In this document: piece by piece, positions 1-11,874 of the stretch
Numbering within the stretch: the first letter of the stretch is position 1
How the letters are laid out: every line of letters starts with the position of its first letter
NCBI GenBank assembly: GCA_015832175.1
Contig: WJXW01000018.1
Location: forward strand, 868,001 to 932,000
Length of the DNA stretch: 64,000 nucleotides
Origin: Paraphaeosphaeria minitans
Lineage: Eukaryota; Ascomycota; Dothideomycetes; Pleosporales; Didymosphaeriaceae
Reading direction: 5' to 3'
The notes under the pieces: generated by a model
Seen by the model: the letters and a program-made list of their open reading frames with translations, nothing else
Told to the model about the DNA's origin: nothing
Databases searched by the model: none
Position numbers and translations under genes: made by a program

Positions 1-670
1 CTCTTGAGTGTATCCTTGCTGTCTTTTCCATTCCAAACTGCCAGCGCCGAGTTCCCGGAGCCAAAGGCAGGGGCATGGAGGCCTTCGCGCGGAGCCGCAG
101 CAACACCATTGCCGTTGACACTCTGCGAGCCTGCATCGCTGGCCTGGCTGTTGGATTCGTTTGGCGACTCTTGTATACTTGGTGGTACCTGCGAACGCGT
201 GCTGTTGGCGGTATCGAGCCGGAACAATCGAGAATGCGACTGCTGGCGAGGCGCCACCACTGTGATGGACAGCTTCGTTCCTGCCGTCGGCGGGGAGACT
301 GTGGTCGCGAGTGGATTGGGGTTGTGTACGGGCGCCTCGGAAGGGTGTGGCGGCGGTGTGGCTAGGTGGAGGTTGTCCCGGAGGACATATGTGCCTGACG
401 GGATGGTAATGTGAGAAGGTGGACAGTTTCGAGGGCAGCTACGGGAAGCGTACCTTCGCCAACAACCAATTGGTGCTCAGGCCCGGTGGGATGGGTGAGG
501 GTGTTGTTCGTTTCGATAAGCTGTCCGCCACCCGGTGCGCCAGGATAGCCCGCGACAGGGTACCTTGGTGGAGGTGGGAGCACACTGTAGAGATGGCATC
601 AGTCAAGCTTCCCGGCGGCGGCGAGGTGGGCGCGTGATTGGGCAAAGCAGCATGGGAGAACTCACAACAT
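1..670 (-). CDS. creC: Catabolite repression protein CreC (5' part, runs off the left edge)
   Basis: WD40-repeat partner of the CreB deubiquitinase in carbon catabolite repression (family knowledge). Only the N-terminal region before the WD repeats is here, 176 codons plus 2 nt. Exons: 670-666 (ATGTT), 584-454 and 394-1; introns 585-665 (GTGAGT..CAG) and 395-453 (GTACGC..CAG). The splice gives [15 protein letters not shown] at the start, then [21 protein letters not shown] and [14 protein letters not shown], which match the conserved CreC N-terminus as I know it. A stop (TGA) sits in frame just upstream of exon 2, so the 5-nt first exon is needed to supply the Met. Divergent to gem1. The gene name rests on recalled family sequence; the WD repeats that would confirm it are outside the window. 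Confidence 0.85.
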
Positions 671-1338
671 AGCAACGCAGTCTGTGGCGGGGCCAGTCGG
701 AAGCAACGAGGACCGTTTCTAGCACGTGTTCCGGATCGCAGCCGACCGAAGGGTGCGACTGGGACAAGATGGGGGGTGGGGCGGCTATCTATGCAATGTA
801 TGTAAGGGCAATGGAACATGTGGGAGCTCGACAGCCCTCTGTGCCGTGCGAACCACCCCCCGGGATCGTGCAGCCGAATGGACGGGGAGAAGGTGCGGAG
901 CGCAAGCGCTAGTCGAGGGGCGTGGCTTGCCCATTCCCATTCATTCCCATTCACTCCTATTCCCATTCCCATTGCCATTCCCATACTCCATTCTCTATTG
1001 CCAGTGACCAGATGCGGGCGTCCGTCTTGGAAGCCGCCGTGCGGGACGAGTGCGTGTGCTTCGCGATGCATCCCGCAGAACCGTCCACGGAGATGGAGGA
1101 GAGGGTATCTATCCATTAGACTAGCCCACACCATTTGCGGGGACAGCCAGTGTCCACACGTGCGCTTCTTAGCGCAGGCGCAAGCGCAAGCGCCGCCAGC
1201 TCTTCGGGGGAGCTCACTCGCGGTAGATATCTATCTGCCTATCTAGTCTATTCATCCTACCTAGGTCGCGGCGCAACCAACGCTTCTGCTCGAACCACCA
1301 GCCTCCATTGAGCATGTTCTAAACCATGTGCACCCAGC
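671..1338. promoter_or_regulatory. Bidirectional intergenic region creC / gem1
   Basis: A 668-bp gap between the start codons of two divergent genes, so it must hold both promoters and 5' UTRs. It contains a CCCATT-type simple repeat (930-993), a short GCGCAA-type repeat near 1174-1194 and TATC/CTACCTA-rich sequence at about 1226-1262. Open frames crossing it on both strands are low-complexity readings of these repeats. I see no convincing TATA box. Confidence 0.5.
930..993. repeat. CCCATT-type imperfect hexamer microsatellite
   Basis: Roughly ten imperfect copies of CCCATT (variants CATTCA, CTCCTA, GCCATT) lie in the shared promoter of creC and gem1. The tract is strongly pyrimidine-skewed on the plus strand. 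Confidence 0.8.
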
Positions 1339-3326
1339 ATGGCCACCGGTGAGTGTCTTGACCCACGCGCATCCAAACGCCCAACTGACACCCCCCCTCA
1401 GTCCGAATCTGTGTTTGCGGCGATGAGGGCGTCGGCAAGAGCTCCATCATCACGTCGCTCGTCAAAGATGTCTTCGTCACGGCCAAGATACAGCCCGTCC
1501 TCCCCCAAGTCACCATCCCGCCCACGCTCGGCACGCCAGACAACGTCACAACCACCATCGTCGACACCTCGGCCCTGCCCCACGAACGCCATGCGCTCCG
1601 CAAAGAGCTCCGCAAATCCAACGTGATACTGCTGGTGTACTCGGACCACTACAGCTATGAGCGCGTCGCCCTGTTCTGGATGCCGTACTTCCGGTCGCTG
1701 GGCGTCAATGTGCCCGTGGTGCTCTGCGCGAACAAGGCCGACCTGGCGTCCAACGGGACAACGTCGCAGGTCGTCGCCGACGAGATGCTCCCCGTCATGA
1801 CCGAGTTCAAGGAGATCGACTCGTGCATCCGCACTAGCGCAAAAGACCACCACAACATCAACGAGGTCTTCTTCCTGTGCCAAAAGGCCGTTACCCACCC
1901 CATCGCACCGCTGTACGATTCAAAGGAAAATGCACTGAAATCCGCTGCGGTGGCCGCTTTGCAGCGTGTCTTCCACCTCTGCGACAAGGACAAGGATGGC
2001 TATTGGAACGATCAGGAGATTCACGATTTCCAGATCAAGTGTTTTGAGAAGCCATTGGGAGAGGATGACTTGGCCAACATCAAGCGGTCCATTGAACGAT
2101 CAGTCCCGGTATCTACTGGGGAGCATGGGATGGGCGAGAAGGGCTTCCTGTTGCTCAACAAGATGTTCGCTGAAAAGGGCCGCCACGAGACCATCTGGAT
2201 CATCCTCAGGAAATTCCACTACACCGACAGTCTTAGTCTTCAAGATTCATTTCTCCATCCCAAGTTCGATGTACCGCAGTACTCGTCCGCTGAGCTCAGT
2301 CCCGCCGGGTATCGTTTCTTCGTTGACCTCTTCCTGAAGTTCGACCGAGACAATGACGGAGGCCTGAACGATAAAGAGCTGGCCAATCTGTTCGCACCTA
2401 CACCCGGCGTTCCTGCGTCCTGGGTCGACTCGGCATTTCCGTCATGCACAGTACGCAACGAAGCAGGGTACATAACTTTGCAAGGATGGCTGGCGCAGTG
2501 GAGCATGACAACTTTCGAAGAGCCCAAGACGACGCTTGAATACCTCGCCTATCTTGGATTTGAGAGTGGCGATCGCGGCGGAACAACCAACGCGCTGAAA
2601 GTTACCAAGGCGCGCAAGAGGCGTAACAAGCCCGGGCGAGTGGAGCGCACCGTGTTCTTGTGCTACGTCTTGGGCTCCAGCGGCAGCGGCAAGAGCGCCC
2701 TGTTGTCGTCATTCCTGCAACGGCCCTTCACCAGCATGTACCACCCCACCATCAAACCGCGCTCGGCTGTGAACAGTGTGGAGCTGAAAGGCGGCAAACA
2801 GTGCTATCTCATCCTGGAAGAGCTTGGCGAGTTGGAGCCAGCCATTCTTGAGAACCAGGCCAAGCTCGATGCTTGCGATCTGCTCTGTTACACGTACGAC
2901 TCGAGCGACCCTGACAGTTTCACCCACATTGTCGAGCTACGGAAGAAGTACCCCCACCTCGACCATCTGCCGGCAGTCTACACCGCCCTCAAGGCCGACC
3001 AAGACAAGACGATGCAGCGATGCGAGCAGCAGCCCGATGAATACACAAGTGCGCTCAACATGGCTGCTCCACTGCATGTGAGTGCCACCTGGAGCAGCAT
3101 ATCGGAGCTCTTTGTTCACGTACGTACGACCTTAAGATGCAGGAGCCTCGTGTAGATTGCTGACCTTCTACAGCTGGCTGAATGTGCAACGCATCCCTCG
3201 ACGGCCTTCCCGAAGCAGGACGAGGAGCCGTACGACAACTTGAACTTGTACCTTGCGCTGGGCGCTGTGACTTGCGCAGTGGCATCTGCCGTCTTCATCT
3301 GGAAACGCAACGGGGCGTCTCCATAG
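1339..3326 (+). CDS. gem1: Mitochondrial Rho GTPase Gem1 (Miro)
   Basis: Outer-mitochondrial-membrane GTPase of mitochondrial distribution; in yeast it is linked to the ERMES tether (family knowledge). Exons 1339-1348, 1402-3119 and 3174-3326; introns 1349-1401 (GTGAGT..CAG) and 3120-3173 (GTACGT..CAG). The product is 626 residues, the usual Miro length. Visible in order: N-terminal GTPase with P-loop GDEGVGKSS (about 10-18) and the following [16 protein letters not shown] region; EF-hand loop [12 protein letters not shown] (about 197-208); second EF-hand loop [12 protein letters not shown] (about 317-328); C-terminal GTPase P-loop [10 protein letters not shown] (about 427-436); C-terminal tail anchor [19 protein letters not shown] (about 601-619) followed by a short basic tail. 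All expected domains are present and uninterrupted. Confidence 0.96.
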
Positions 3327-4270
3327 TGGCCGAAGTTGTCTACTTTTGACCGTTGCAATGCAGATGCATGAGAGCGACGGGGACCTCTCGACTTATTCGA
3401 ACAACAGGTAGTTAGACGTTAGTGTGTAATAGATAATCAATTCTCCTTCACTTCCAGCCGGATTGCGCCAGCATGTAGACAGTATGTAGGTCGTGGGTAA
3501 CGTCAGCTACCGAGCCTGTGTGCAACGGTAGGTATGTGCGCCAAGACGCATGAGCTGAATGTCTGTCTGTCTAGTCGTCGGACTCAGGACCCCTGGCGCT
3601 GCACTGGATACCTATGGCCAGTGGGACCCCCTTTTCGGCAGGGCGCCTACGTGCCGTCGACGCATGCATGGTCTGCATCTGGGGGAGGGAAGTGTGGTTG
3701 CGTGACAAGGCACAAGGTGCGTTCTGACGACGTAGGGAACCAGGTACCTACAAGCGTGCGTGCTCGCGAGTACGCACGGTAGGCGAGGGGTATGATTTGG
3801 TAGAGGACAAGCGCGTGCGCGGTGAAAGGGCATGCGCATGTGCAGGGTGACCCCATACCTATCTACCGTATGATGTTGGCCGCCGTTGCAACTATCCAGT
3901 TAGGCGCTCGAAGCAGCGGAAGAGTAGGTATCTAGCTGGAAGGTAGGTAGGAACCTACCGGTGGGACTCCCCTAGTCAAACGTGGCGGGCCTAGTCGTTT
4001 GGAACATTGTAACAGCACCACCACCACCTGCTCCCACAGCCTGCCCGCCCGACCCTCTGCGAGCAGCCGTCGTCCTCCCTGGCCTGGGGCCATGAACACC
4101 ATCTTCTGAGCCTCGCCCCCCAGCTGCACCGCTGGACCGCTGGACCGCTGGACCGCCGACCGCAGCGTGCCGCGTGCCGCCCGCCGCCCGCCGCGTGCCC
4201 GTCGCTTTCGATGCTGTCTCTCCCGCGGCTGTGGCACGTATAGAAACACGCCTCCCCGCAGGCGGCCAAC
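3327..4270. other. Intergenic: gem1 3' UTR and zds1-like promoter
   Basis: A 944-bp gap between two plus-strand genes. Small open frames on both strands have no recognisable domain and are low-complexity or GC-rich readings. TAGGTA/CTACCTA motifs recur around 3925-3960, and a GC-rich repetitive leader runs from about 4125 to 4200. No RNA gene is seen. Confidence 0.5.
4127..4200. repeat. CTGGACCG and CCGCCCG direct repeats in the zds1-like 5' leader
   Basis: Several tandem copies of CTGGACCG are followed by GCCGCGTGC / CCGCCCG repeats, ending about 70 bp before the start codon at 4271. Probably 5' UTR or core promoter. Confidence 0.6.
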
Positions 4271-7199
4271 ATGCAGGTGAGCGGCTGTCACTCGAGGCTC
4301 AGAGCGCGGACGCTGCGTCTTTTCAACTGCGCTGCGGCCTCCCGCGCTGGCCTCTTCGTCCTGGATTGCTAACCCCTCGTCTTCCCATGCTGACGCCCTC
4401 CGCCAGGACTCGGAACGCAGAGCCCGCGAGCTGGAGCGCGTATACCAGCAGCGACGCGGCCACGCGCCCCAGATCTCCATCAGCGATGACAACCACCATG
4501 TCACCGAAGCCATTGGCGACATGTACGGCCACGACGACGACTTCCCCATGAGGCGCAACTCGCGGCCCCTGAGCTTCATCAGCAACCCGCTCGGAGACAG
4601 CCTCGAACCCTTCAACCCCTTCCCCACCGCGCCGCCCAAATCTCCCCTGCGGAGCCAGCTGAACCACGACCGCCCGCCCAATGCCGTAGATCCTGCGCCG
4701 CTTGCGAGGAAGTCTTCGACCGCCTCCAACGGACAGCTCTCCCCCACGCTGTCCTCGCCTCCTTTGACGAGGACGAACTCGGATACCGCCACACAGCAGT
4801 TTCCGCTGCACGATTTGGACTATGAGTCGAGCCCAGCCGGCCTCGCCCAGGAACTCAGCAATTTGCAGGCCATACGCCGCATGTCCATGGATGTCAATAC
4901 CGCGGATCCCGACCTGCCCTCATTCCAATCCTTCAACGTGCCTGCGCCGCCTCAGCACTTTTCCGAGGACGAGGATCCTTCGAAGCTCTTTTGGGTTCCT
5001 GCACGATTGCACCCCGAGCTCGCACCCAAAGAGTTCAAAACGTTCATAGAAGAGAAGGTTGACACGATCAGACGGCGCTCCGGGGATGGCGATTCACTGT
5101 CGCCGGATGGTGCTCTGGGACGCCAGAGCTCCGGAGGGGGTTTGCGAAGAAAGAAGTCCATGCTGTCCCGGCAAATCGACAGCGGAAGTGGCTATCGCGA
5201 TGGTGCAGAACGCCTCGAAAGGAAACGATCTGGGGCACAGCAGCCGAATGGGGGTTTGCCCCAGCTTCAAGAGCTCGAGAACATTGTAGAAGATCCTGTT
5301 GCTATGGCAAGGCGCATGAGCATTGATGCAGCCCGAAGGAACTTAGCCACGGATAACGACAGCCCTGAAGATGTCCCCATCTTACCCGGAAATATTGCTG
5401 GACCAGGATCTTTGAAACGTTCGACGCGTACAAACTATAGACGAGGTAGTATTCGTAAAGGAGAGCGCGTCCCATTTTCACGCCGGGCAGCGGTTGCGAG
5501 GCAGGCCGAGACGGATACCGAGGAATCTCCCACTGCCTCTCCGGTACATGGCAGAGAACATGAGCTGTCTAACCTGTCTCTGACTAGAGTGCAATCTGAA
5601 CCTTCAAATCAAGCTGCGGAAAACTTCTCTCGCCCAACACGACAACGATCGCCTCCTGGGTTCCGGCAAGCTTCCGCTTCATCTGAAGACCTGCCGAGGG
5701 CGGATACTTCCACAGAGGAGCAAAGACCGCAGCCCAAAAAATTCCATTCTCGAATTGCATCCAATGGCCGAACAACAGCTAATCTACCAGGGCACAATGC
5801 TGCTCCCCAGTTGCCTCAGATCATCGCCACACCACCTCCTCCAGAACCGCAGCGGAAACAGATGCAGCTACCAGAGAGAAACTCTTCGCGACAACCCCCT
5901 CCAAGTGCACCGCAACCCCAAGGACCCCGGCAACCACCTCAACAGCAACAGCGTCCACCCCAAGCTGCAAGGCAAAACAAGCACGCTCAGGCTGCGCAGT
6001 CCTCACCCATCAAGCCTGGGCAAAGTATGGATGATCTCACGCATCCTTCATCTCTCCCTGGCAACAGTACAAGGACTGACACGCTCTCCATTATTCCGAA
6101 TCTTGTTGAGGAAAAGAAACCGGAGAAAAAGCACAAGGACAAGAAGGACAGTTCTGAAGGTGGGTCGCGGAAGACGAGCTGGGGCTGGCTGCGGGGAAGC
6201 GATGACAAGGAACGGGACAAGAAAGAGAAAGATGAGAAAGAAAAGGAGATTGCCAAGAAGGTCAAAAATAAGCTTAGCAAATCGCAGGACAAGGGCCAAA
6301 GTCACGATGATACTAGGCTTGACGTTCTGCAGAGCTCTATCCAAGGCAGTAACAGGGGCCGGGAGAGCGTCGTGATCGATCGAGAGAGCGTCAAGCTGGA
6401 AGAGGAACGCAAGAAAGAGAGCAGCCGCAAATCTACAGGGCATGACCACAAGAAGGAGAAAGAGTCGGGCCTCTTCTCGTCCATTTTCGGTGGAAGCAAG
6501 AAAAAAGGCGAGAAGGAGTCGCATCACAAGAAAGGAAATTCAATGCGTGGGTTGTCACCAGAACCACCACCCAGGATACTGAAACCAGACATCGACTACA
6601 ATTGGACTAGATTCTCGATTTTGGAGGAGCGAGCCATCTACCGCATGGCTCATATCAAACTCGCCAATCCTCGCCGCGAATTATATTCGCAAGTCCTGCT
6701 GAGCAACTTCATGTACTCGTATCTTGCCAAGGTCCAGCAAATGCATCCGCAGATCCAAATAGGCACTTCTGCGCAAGCCAAGCAACAGCAGCAACGCCAA
6801 GCTCAAGCCGCCGCGCAGCAAAAGAAAGAACAAGAGCAGCAGCCGGAAGAGTATTCCCAGTACCAGCGGTATCAACAGGTAAGAACACTGCGTTCACGTT
6901 TGTGTGTGCATTTGCTAACCATTCTGTAGCAGGAACAAAACGAGGACGGCCACGGTAATAATCCCCAGCAACAAGAATATGCTGTTTCTGAGTCGCAGTA
7001 CGAAGAAGATCACCGTCAACAACAGTACCAGCAGCATCAACGAGATCCAAGAGATTCGCATCATTCGAACTATGACAGCTCCAATGGCGGCTATAGTGTC
7101 GCAAACAGCTCTAGTTATTTGGGACAACCCAAGGCTCAGCAAGGGCACGGGGGCTATGATGATTCAGATCAAAGTAGCAGAGACGACGACATGTGGTAA
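4271..7199 (+). CDS. Zds1/Zds2-like protein with C-terminal Zds_C domain
   Basis: Zds proteins bind the PP2A B subunit Cdc55 and affect mitotic exit and polarity in yeast (family knowledge). Exons 4271-4276 (ATGCAG), 4407-6878 and 6930-7199; introns 4277-4406 and 6879-6929. The product is 915 residues. Most is low-complexity and presumably disordered: Ser/Pro/Gln-rich, with a Lys/Glu-rich stretch (about 540-720). The diagnostic part is the compact block DYNWTRFSILEERAIYRMAH then LANPRRELYSQVLLSNFMYS (about 729-784), the Zds_C signature. The C-terminus is Gln-rich and ends DDDMW. The 6-nt first exon is supported by exact frame continuity into DSERRARELERVYQQRRGH. An internal ATG at 4521 would also give a long frame but would lose this conserved-looking N-terminus. 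Confidence 0.88.
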
Positions 7200-8177
7200 C
7201 ATTAGCAGATTGGGCCCGTCTGCACGCGGCCTGTTTCTTTCAAAGCCTTCTGCCAGTCAAATGGAGAATTTACCTGTCCAAGCCATCATTTTCTTGTACC
7301 ATGTAAGCATGGTTTCGCTGTCATCATTCCTGTTAGCCGTCGCGTTCTGTAGTTAGCTCGGAGTTTTCAAGCGTTCATCGTTAGCCAGGTCGACCATGGT
7401 GTGGCGTCTTGTATGTAGATGGATCGGGCATGGGTGGAGTCGGCGCATGGAAATGGATTGGTCATGGGTGCTGATGGATGAGAGATGATGATGTTGTTGT
7501 TATCGGTGCTGTTGCGGTTTCACGGAAAGGCCGGATACAGGTGCGTTGTACAGTGGTCACAAGGTTGTGTGCCTCCAAACGCATGCTCGTATGTCCGGTA
7601 GAAAAGAAAGCATCATAACCATCGAAATGCCTCTCGTCGTATAATTATCGGATCTTGATTCCAATACCCTGATCCACTGCCGCGGTGGCTTGGTGTGGGC
7701 ATCCGATGCGATGCCCACGCTAGGTATCGCGTGCCAGAAAGGAGAGGCAATACCCAAGTTCAAGCAGATCGGTCCAGAAGGCAGGCCATGTCTTTGCTAG
7801 TCCATGCTTGAAAGCGGACGGGAGGATCAAATGCAAGTCTGGAGCAGCCACTCGCGTCAGGCGGAGGAGGAGGTGCAGATGAGGCGATCCCTGTGCTGAT
7901 CTTGGGAATGACGTACTTGTTGATGGTCCTCTCTCAGCCCACTCAGCCGTTCCAGGCAAGATGGGCAAGGCCAGGCGCAAGCCGCGGGGATCTAGGCATG
8001 GATGATGGCGTTGTATTTCCAGTGGATGTAAACGTTGGTGGTGTGCTTCTCTTTTCCTTCTTCCCGACCCTTGCTCCCGAAAATACATTACATCACCCGC
8101 CCTCCCTTTTTCGCTTGCTTGCGGGGACGTTCCACCGCATTCACTGTACCACGACAACGACCTCGACAACTGCAGAT
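7200..8177. other. Intergenic: zds1-like 3' UTR and slm-like promoter
   Basis: A 978-bp gap between plus-strand genes. A long minus-strand frame at 7720-8295 overlaps the next start codon and shows no domain, so I do not call it. A GATG/GTTG-rich stretch lies at about 7435-7515. No RNA gene recognised. Confidence 0.5.
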
Positions 8178-9702
8178 ATGGCTTCGCCAACTTCACCCAC
8201 GGTTTCGCGAGCGCACACCAACGGCGACGACGATGCCATTCCAGGAGAGGACACGAGCGAGGTGACCAAGCTGTTCGCCGAGCGGCTGGCAGCATGGAAG
8301 CACGCTGTGGGCTATCTGGAGGATTACATCACGGCGACGGAGAAGACGCATCAAGCGCACGGCAAGGAGTACGAGAGAGTGCTGAAGGTGCGCGAAATGG
8401 CGAGCAGCATGCGTTTCGTGGCTAACACCGAGTAGACTGTGAAGGATCCGCTTAAGGAGGGACACCACTTCGATCAGTCGCTCGGGGGCATTGCAGGCAT
8501 GTTCGAGAACATCCGGTCGAATACACAGGTATGTGTGCCACGTATACCTGAACATCCCGTTGCGCACAGCTAATCATTCTCCACAGGGCCTATCCAACCA
8601 GCATTACGAGACTGCAAAGCAGCTCAAGGGCTCCGTCATCCCCGTATTCGACCGCCTGCATACCGAGATCAAGAACAAGACAAAGGAGCTCACAAAAGGC
8701 GCTGGCAAGGGTTCGAAGGCGGTCGACAAGGCACGGTCCGTGACCCAAAAGCACATTGAGCTCCTCGGTTCGCATACGGCGTCGTTCGAGTCTCATGGCG
8801 GCAAGATGACGGCAACAGAGGACCCCTACGTCCTCCAGCGCGGCGTCTTGCATCGGCTGAACAAACAGATCCAGGAGGAGAACAGCAACCGACAAGACTT
8901 GATAAGCGTGCAGAACTCGTTCGCACAATTTGAAGCCCACGTTATTCAGACCATTCAGGGAGGCATGGGCCAGTTCATGCAGGTGGTCAACACGCAGGCC
9001 GAGCAGACCAAGATGGCATACGGGGACATGGTGGGCACGGCGCAGAAAGTCCCGCTCGACTTTGAGTGGGATGGCTTCGTCCAACGCAACAACACCATCC
9101 TCATCGATCCCAGCGCGCCTGCGCGCTCCGTGTCCAACATCTCCTTCCCCAACCAAAACCACCGCTCCACCAAGCCGCTCATCTCTGGTTCCCTCGAGCG
9201 CAAGGGCAAGCTTCGCTCCTACAACACCAACTACTACGTTGTCACGCCGTCCAAATTCCTCCATGAATTCAAGACCGATGACGACTTCGCCAAGGACCCC
9301 GTCCCAGAGACGTCGCTGTACTTACCTGATTGCGTTGTTGGTGCCCTCTCTGACCGCAAGTTCAATGTCAAGGGCAAGGACGTCTCCAAGGGCAAAGTCG
9401 GAAACACTTTCAGCATGAACCACGAATTTCAATTCAAAGCACATACGCCACAAGCGGCGAGCCAATGGTGGGAGCTTGTACGGCAGGCTGCTGGTCAGGT
9501 GACGAGCGAGGCGCCAGGAGGCAGTACACCGACGAGCCCCATAAGCAAGCAGAACAGCGTGGTCGAGGATGGAAAGCATCCCTTGCCCCTAAGGACCGAT
9601 ACTGAGGGTTTGGCGAGAAGCGACACGACTGGAACTGCAGAGCCAACGCCCATTAGTGCCGCTCCAGCGAGTGGCGTAGGAAGGGAGCCTGGCCAGTACT
9701 AG
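8178..9702 (+). CDS. Slm1/Slm2-like F-BAR-type plus PH domain protein (TORC2/PIP2 signalling)
   Basis: Yeast Slm1 and Slm2 are PI(4,5)P2-binding TORC2 effectors at the plasma membrane (family knowledge). Exons 8178-8387, 8436-8528 and 8587-9702; introns 8388-8435 (GCTAAC branch, ends TAG) and 8529-8586. The product is 472 residues. An alpha-helical BAR-like region spans about residues 30-240 (TSEVTKLFAERLAAWKHAV, later QILLYVLQRG-type helices around DPYVLQRGVLHRLNKQIQ). A PH domain at about 296-398 runs from ISGSLERKGKLRSYNTNYYV to the WWELVRQAAG helix with its Trp pair. The C-terminal tail is Ser/Thr/Pro-rich and probably phosphorylated. Lengths of all exons keep frame. The Slm assignment rests on domain order; other fungal BAR-PH proteins are possible. 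Confidence 0.87.
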
Positions 9703-10336
9703 TCTAGCACTGAGCTGTGGAACAGGCCAAGACGTGTTGCTGTAGGCACACGCTATACGAGTCCCTCTTAAAGACCGATATGGTAGGGATAATGTCGTTG
9801 GAGATGATACCAATTTGACCATTTAAGTACACAGATTTTGATCTTCAATGCTTAATAATTTTGCGTTCGTCTGCGTGCTTCAAACGATAGGAGCTGTGTT
9901 TTAAACGATGCATAGGGCCTGACGATGGAATGGACTTCTAGAGCACCTCACCCTGTGGTAACCTACGGCATAATACGGTTGGAAAACCATGTTTTGACAG
10001 TCCGTCCCGAAGTCTTATTATAGCCATGGAAAGTCCAGCTTTTATTGTCAGCCCCTGTGATGGTTTTTGGTTGTTGGTTGTCGTTCCGCACTATGACGGT
10101 GTTACGGTACCTTCCTACCCCACAACCTCGGCTGAGTCTCCAAGGTCGCTCTACTCCGCATCATCCGCTCCGCTTCCCCACGCAATGCATCTGCTACCCT
10201 CTCTCGCACAAGTACCGCCTCTTGCTCCTGCTTCAGAAAAAGGATAGCGGCCACCCCTGGATATAGTCCTTTCCAATCGCCCACTCTTTGTTGCTCAAGC
10301 ACGTACGCTCCTGACCCTACGTACGCAATCCACACC
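9703..10336. other. Intergenic: slm-like 3' UTR and transhydrogenase promoter
   Basis: A 634-bp gap between plus-strand genes. Short frames on both strands lack domains. TC-rich sequence at about 10130-10220 precedes the next gene, consistent with a fungal pyrimidine-rich promoter. Confidence 0.45.
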
Positions 10337-11874
10337 ATGTCTCTCTCGCCCGCGATACGAATATCGCCCTCACGGGCAGCGCGCGCCATGAACTTGCTTC
10401 GCACTGTACAGTTCACGCATCCGCCGTCATGTCCTTGCCATTCGAACCCCGCGCACCACCATCACACGCCTTCCACCATACATCAAGCACGCCGCCATCT
10501 TGCTACGCCTCTCGACACCTCGCACCAGAAGGAGTACGCCTTTGAGATGGCAGCTTCATCGATACGCTTTGGGCCCGGATGTACAAAAGAAGTGGGTATG
10601 GACTTCACCAATATGGGGGCCAAGCGCGTCATGGTCGTTACAGATGGGAATGTGAGGAAGCTGGATGCCATGAAGCAGGCTGTGGAAGGCTTGACGAGGG
10701 AGGGTATACAGTTCGAGGTATACGATGGTGTAAGAGTCGAGCCAAAGGACGACAGTATAAAGGCGGCGATCGAGGTCAGCAAGAAATACAGGCCGGATGC
10801 TTTCTTGGCTGTGGGCGGAGGGAGCGTGATCGACACAGCCAAGTTGATGAATTTGTACACCACGTTTCCTAGTACGTCGTTGCCTTTGTGCCCTGAGATC
10901 GACACCAGCTGACAAGAACAGAGGCTGATTTCCTGGATTTTGTCAATGCTCCGTTAGGAAAGGGCATGCCAATTCAGTCAAAACTTTACCCACTAGTTGC
11001 CGTACCTACCACAGCCGGGACTGGCTCTGAAACTACAGGGACAGCCATCTTTGATCTGGTGTCGAAACGCGCAAAGACTGGCATTGCGCATCGAAATCTG
11101 AAACCTACGTTGGGCATAGTGGATCCGCTCAACACCCGTACGATGCCCTCCGCAGTACATGCATCCTCTGGCCTGGACGTGCTGTGCCATTCCCTCGAAT
11201 CGTGGACTGCGATACCGTTCTACGAGCGTACACCGCGGCCCACAAACCCAATTCAAAGGCCGGCCTACCAGGGCGCAAACCCCATCTCGGACATTTTCTC
11301 ACTGCAGGCGCTGAGGGATACGGTCAAGTATCTCCCGCGCGCAGTCAAGGACCCCGAAGACCATGAAGCGCAGTCCCAGATGTTGCTCGCTGCTACTCTG
11401 GCAGGCGTTGGTTTTGGTAACGCAGGCGTTCATCTGTGCCACGGCATGTCGTATCCCATCTCCGGGCAGAACCCGGGCTACAAACACGCTGGGTACGAGG
11501 TAGAGCACAAGATCATTCCTCATGGCGTGTCAGTCGCCGTGACTGCACCTGCCGTATTCAAGTTTACTGGCGCTTCAAACCCTGAGCGGCACCTGCAGGC
11601 TGCGGAGGCGTTTGGTGTGGACATCAGCAATGTGAAGAAGGAGTCTGCGGGCGAAGTACTAAGTGAGGCATTGGCAGAGTTCTTGATCAAACTTGGTGAC
11701 CAGCCGAGAGGTTTAAAGCACCTCGGATTCGGAAACGAGCACCTGGACGCACTTGTCGAAGGAACGATCCCGCAAGCAAGAGTGCTGATGCTGGCACCGA
11801 ACCTGGAAATGAGCAATGTAGACGCGGAGAGGGAGCAGTTGAGGGGGTTGTTCGAGGATGCAATGGAGTATTAA
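10337..11874 (+). CDS. Hydroxyacid-oxoacid transhydrogenase, mitochondrial (ADHFE1-type iron alcohol dehydrogenase)
   Basis: Family members couple oxidation of 4-hydroxybutyrate to reduction of 2-oxoglutarate (family knowledge). Exons 10337-10871 and 10922-11874; intron 10872-10921. The product is 495 residues. The N-terminus is basic, Ser/Ala/His-rich and acid-poor, as for a mitochondrial presequence, and ends near RRHLATPLDTSHQKEYAFEM. Nucleotide-binding GGGSVIDTAK (about 160-169); PTTAGTGSETTG follows. Likely metal ligands lie in GLDVLCHSLES, GVHLCHGMSYP and IIPHGVSVAV. PRPTNPIQRPAYQGANPISD is typical of this subfamily. ATG 10337 gives the longer presequence; ATG 10388 is an alternative in-frame start that would still leave a presequence. 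Confidence 0.94.

Noticed and set aside
4..414. Plus-strand open frame of 136 codons at the left edge
   Set aside because: It is antisense to the creC exon 394-1, which has a recognised protein sequence and exact splice joins.
439..1134. Minus-strand open frame of 231 codons
   Set aside because: Overlaps creC exon 2 in another frame and reads through the CCCATT repeat; low-complexity composition and no domain.
7720..8295. Minus-strand open frame of 191 codons
   Set aside because: Covers the promoter and first exon of the slm-like gene on the other strand; no domain or intron structure.
8590..9264. Minus-strand open frame of 224 codons
   Set aside because: Complementary to the slm-like coding sequence; a shadow of codon bias.
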